Both the position numbers and the translations under genes were made by a program. The notes beneath the pieces are model-generated. The model was not told where the DNA came from, did not search any database, and was given only the letters and a program-made list of their open reading frames with translations. Positions 4,050 through 5,911 of a DNA stretch of 5,911 nt are shown here, piece by piece. Origin of the DNA: Bacteroidota bacterium. Its GTDB lineage: Bacteria; Bacteroidota; Ignavibacteria; Palsa-1295. Location of the stretch: assembly GCA_025363505.1 (NCBI GenBank), contig JANYDV010000250.1, forward strand, positions 1 to 5,911, written 5' to 3'. Position 1 is the stretch's first letter; every line of letters starts with the position of its first letter.

Positions 4050-5911
4050 ATGAAACTACTACTGGCACTTCTTTTCGTTATTGGCTCAACTTCGCTTTTT
4101 GCACAGAATATGCATTCCTTGCAAGTTGATGATGGTCTGGGGCATTATTCGTTTATTAATGCACCGGCGGTTGGCGGGACATTCACATTGCCCTCAGGTG
4201 GCGGAATGCTCTTGGTCTCAACAGGCACAAATTCTCCGGCTTGGTTGGTCGGTGGTAATACCACGCCATCAAGCACATTACTTGGTAATAATACCGCAAA
4301 CGGGGATCTCGATCTTCGCGCCGGAAACGCCACGCGGATGTCGCTCAATGGCACCACAGGAGCCGTCACCGTTGCAGGTGCTGTCTTCGGTGTGAATGGA
4401 GTATCATATACTTTTCCAGCAGCAAATGCTTCCGGAGTATTAACCAACAACGGTAGTGGGACACTATCATGGGCAGCTGCCGGAGGCGGCGGTGGCTTAG
4501 TTAATTTTACGGAATCAGTAAATACTGCCGCACCGAACGGAACAGTGCCAGTCGTGCAGCTTCTTGCCACTAATGCCGCAACAAATGTTGATATAGCACT
4601 TACACCAAAGGGTACTGGTGCTTTAACAGCAACGATTGCTGATAATGGTGTTGCAGGCGGTAACAAGCGCGGACAGTACGCCGTTGATTGGCAGAGAACA
4701 AGAGCCGCAAATACTCAAGTTGCCAGTGGTTCAAATTCAGTCATCTCAGGTGGAGTGCAAAACACAGCAAGCGGCCTAGACGCAACGGTCGGCGGCGGAT
4801 CAAATAACAGAGCAAACGACTTTTCCGCAACGGTCGGCGGCGGCAACAGCAACACAGCAAGCGGCACATACGCAACGGTCGGCGGCGGCAGAACCAACAC
4901 AGCAAGCGCAATAGGTTCGACTGTAGCAGGTGGTGGTTACGATGGACTTATATCACTCGGTAACCAAGCTGGTGGCGGTGGTGCTTTTATCGGTGCGGGT
5001 GTGGATAATATCAATTATGGTTTGAATGGGGTAATAACTGGTGGGTTCAACAATAGACTCGCTACAGCAGCCAATGGTGTTAGCGATGCTACCATCGGCG
5101 GAGGAATAACCAATACGATCACGAATGGTGCAAATGGCGCAGTGATTTCAGGCGGCAACAGCAACACAGCAAGCGGCACTGCCTCAACGGTCGGCGGCGG
5201 CTTCGCCAACATAGCAAGCGGCGATAACTCAACGGTCGGCGGCGGTGCCACTAACACAGCAAGTTTAGATTACGCAACGATCGGTGGCGGCAGCGAAAAC
5301 ACAGCAAGTGGAAATTCCGCAACGATCGCCGGCGGCGGCGGCAACACAGCAAGCGCTGATTTCGGAACGGTCGGCGGCGGCAACCTCAATACAGCAAGCA
5401 GTATTTACACAACGATCGGCGGTGGCTACAAAAACTTAGCAGGCAATAGCGCAACGATAGGCGGTGGCTACACCAACACAGCAACCGGCGGTTTCGCAAC
5501 GATAGGCGGCGGACAAGAGAACTCAGCAAGCGGCGGTGCCACAACGATCAGCGGCGGTCTTCAAAACATAGCAAGCAACACTATAGCAACGGTCAGCGGA
5601 GGATCAAATAACACAGCAAGCGGCATTGCCGCAACGGTTGGCGGCGGCCTCGGCAACACAGTAAGTGCAAATTACGCAACGATTCCCGGCGGACGTGGGC
5701 TTACCTTAAGTGGTACCGGTTCGTTCGGTTATCTTGGTGGGAACTTAGGAACAAATGATATGACCGTATCGGCAACGAATACATCGGTCTTCGGTAATAC
5801 TGATCTTTGGCTTGCTAATAACGATAATACTGCTCGTGCTTTGTATTTTTATGCACCATACAACACAGCCGGTGCATTCCCGAACGGGACAAAATATGTC
5901 GGCTTCAAAGC
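4050..5911 (+). CDS. Large secreted repeat protein (NTASGxxATVGGG repeats, tail-fibre-like), C-terminus outside window
   Basis: At least 620 codons, open to the window edge. Residues 1-18 are a signal peptide (MKLLLALLFVIGSTSLFA, then Q). Residues 19-185 are Gly/Ala/Thr/Asn-rich with short strands (DLDLRAGNATRMSLNGTTG; SGVLTNNGSGTLSW). Residues 186-237 carry the KGTGALTA, GGNKRGQYAVDWQ and TQVASG module that often precedes such repeats. Fifteen-residue units occupy 238-297 and 372-550, separated by longer, diverged units. The visible end (TARALYFY, YNTAGAFPNGTKYVGFKA) resembles the region before C-terminal tail-fibre/S74-type chaperone domains, but no such domain is visible. The repeats recall the left-handed solenoid heads of YadA-like adhesins, so it is probably a surface or extracellular adhesin. 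The ATG gives a clean signal peptide; there is no Shine-Dalgarno sequence. The exact anchor and role are unknown. Confidence 0.85.
   Translation, partial: MKLLLALLFVIGSTSLFAQNMHSLQVDDGLGHYSFINAPAVGGTFTLPSGGGMLLVSTGTNSPAWLVGGNTTPSSTLLGNNTANGDLDLRAGNATRMSLNGTTGAVTVAGAVFGVNGVSYTFPAANASGVLTNNGSGTLSWAAAGGGGGLVNFTESVNTAAPNGTVPVVQLLATNAATNVDIALTPKGTGALTATIADNGVAGGNKRGQYAVDWQRTRAANTQVASGSNSVISGGVQNTASGLDATVGGGSNNRANDFSATVGGGNSNTASGTYATVGGGRTNTASAIGSTVAGGGYDGLISLGNQAGGGGAFIGAGVDNINYGLNGVITGGFNNRLATAANGVSDATIGGGITNTITNGANGAVISGGNSNTASGTASTVGGGFANIASGDNSTVGGGATNTASLDYATIGGGSENTASGNSATIAGGGGNTASADFGTVGGGNLNTASSIYTTIGGGYKNLAGNSATIGGGYTNTATGGFATIGGGQENSASGGATTISGGLQNIASNTIATVSGGSNNTASGIAATVGGGLGNTVSANYATIPGGRGLTLSGTGSFGYLGGNLGTNDMTVSATNTSVFGNTDLWLANNDNTARALYFYAPYNTAGAFPNGTKYVGFK
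4761..4940 (+). repeat. Coding repeat array A: four 45-bp units
   Basis: Units start at 4761, 4806, 4851 and 4896, each encoding the pattern N-T-A-S-G-x-x-A-T-V-G-G-G-x-x. The third (NTASGTYATVGGGRT) is the clearest. The last unit drifts (ATV becomes STV, GGG becomes AGG) and leads into diverged longer units. Confidence 0.9.
4941..5162 (+). repeat. Diverged longer repeat units between the two arrays
   Basis: Still in frame, this part encodes related but irregular turns: GVITGGFNN, DATIGGGITNT and AVISGGNS, with turn lengths of roughly 15, 20 and 17 residues. Codon use is more varied than in the flanking arrays (GGT and AAT are frequent), which suggests older units. Confidence 0.6.
5163..5699 (+). 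repeat. Coding repeat array B: twelve consecutive units
   Basis: Units start at 5163, 5208, 5253, 5298, 5343, 5388, 5433, 5475, 5520, 5565, 5610 and 5655. All are 45 bp except the one at 5433, which is 42 bp (NLAGNSATIGGGYT). Core codons are strongly conserved (AAC ACA GCA AGC; GCA ACG GTC/ATC GGC GGC GGC), while codons 6-7 and 14-15 vary freely. Confidence 0.92.

Noticed and set aside
4145..5257. Proline-rich minus-strand ORFs with PPPTV motifs (4145-4666, 4715-4900, 5015-5257)
   Set aside because: They are the reverse reading of GGC GGC/ACG GTC repeat codons of the large secreted protein, which forces PPPTV; no independent start signals are present.
4761..5699. CRISPR-like array because of regular 45-bp periodicity
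   Set aside because: The repeats are in frame, coding and degenerate with only 2-codon variable slots, so this is a protein repeat and not repeat-spacer architecture.

Overview
The window looks like a chromosomal stretch from a member of the Bacteroidota/Chlorobiota-like (FCB) group. Four things point there: start codons without a Shine-Dalgarno sequence, a perfect TAnnTTTG-type -7 promoter element in front of yggS, small exported metal-handling proteins of types common in that group, and large secreted proteins built from NTASGxxATVGGG repeats. The assignment is an inference; no RNA gene is present to anchor it.

Layout. Bases 1-356 (minus strand) hold the N-terminal 118 codons of a YggS/PLPBP-type pyridoxal-phosphate protein, with a near-leaderless promoter. 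Bases 357-696 are non-coding and carry a palindromic repeat element plus a strong GAAA-capped hairpin. A 60-residue DUF4177-like protein (697-879, plus strand) converges on a 105-residue protein with an SRPBCC-like N-terminus (934-1251, minus strand), and a bidirectional terminator (888-915) lies between them. A possible 57-residue ORF (1268-1441, minus strand) sits upstream of the SRPBCC-like gene.

Bases 1568-3264 (plus strand) form a three-gene envelope cluster that appears to deal with metal, most likely copper: a Cys-rich exported protein resembling the HYC_CC_PP group, a CusF-like lipoprotein with the His/Met copper motif, and a His-rich four-helix DUF2231 membrane protein. All three are predicted to be exported or membrane-bound, so together they could bind and pass on copper outside the cytoplasm. 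No pump or regulator lies inside the window.

Only 13 bases downstream is a broken gene (3278-3865): a signal peptide joined directly to two or three adhesin-type repeats, interrupted by an amber codon, then an intact C-terminal module. It is followed by a second copy of the 357-696 hairpin repeat (3881-3956). From 4050 to the window end runs a large secreted repeat protein (at least 620 residues, C-terminus missing), with at least 16 clear copies of a 45-bp unit and a tail-fibre-like segment at its visible end. The two repeat genes appear to be paralogs that can recombine. The two hairpin-repeat copies bracket about 3.3 kb containing all the small genes and the broken repeat gene.
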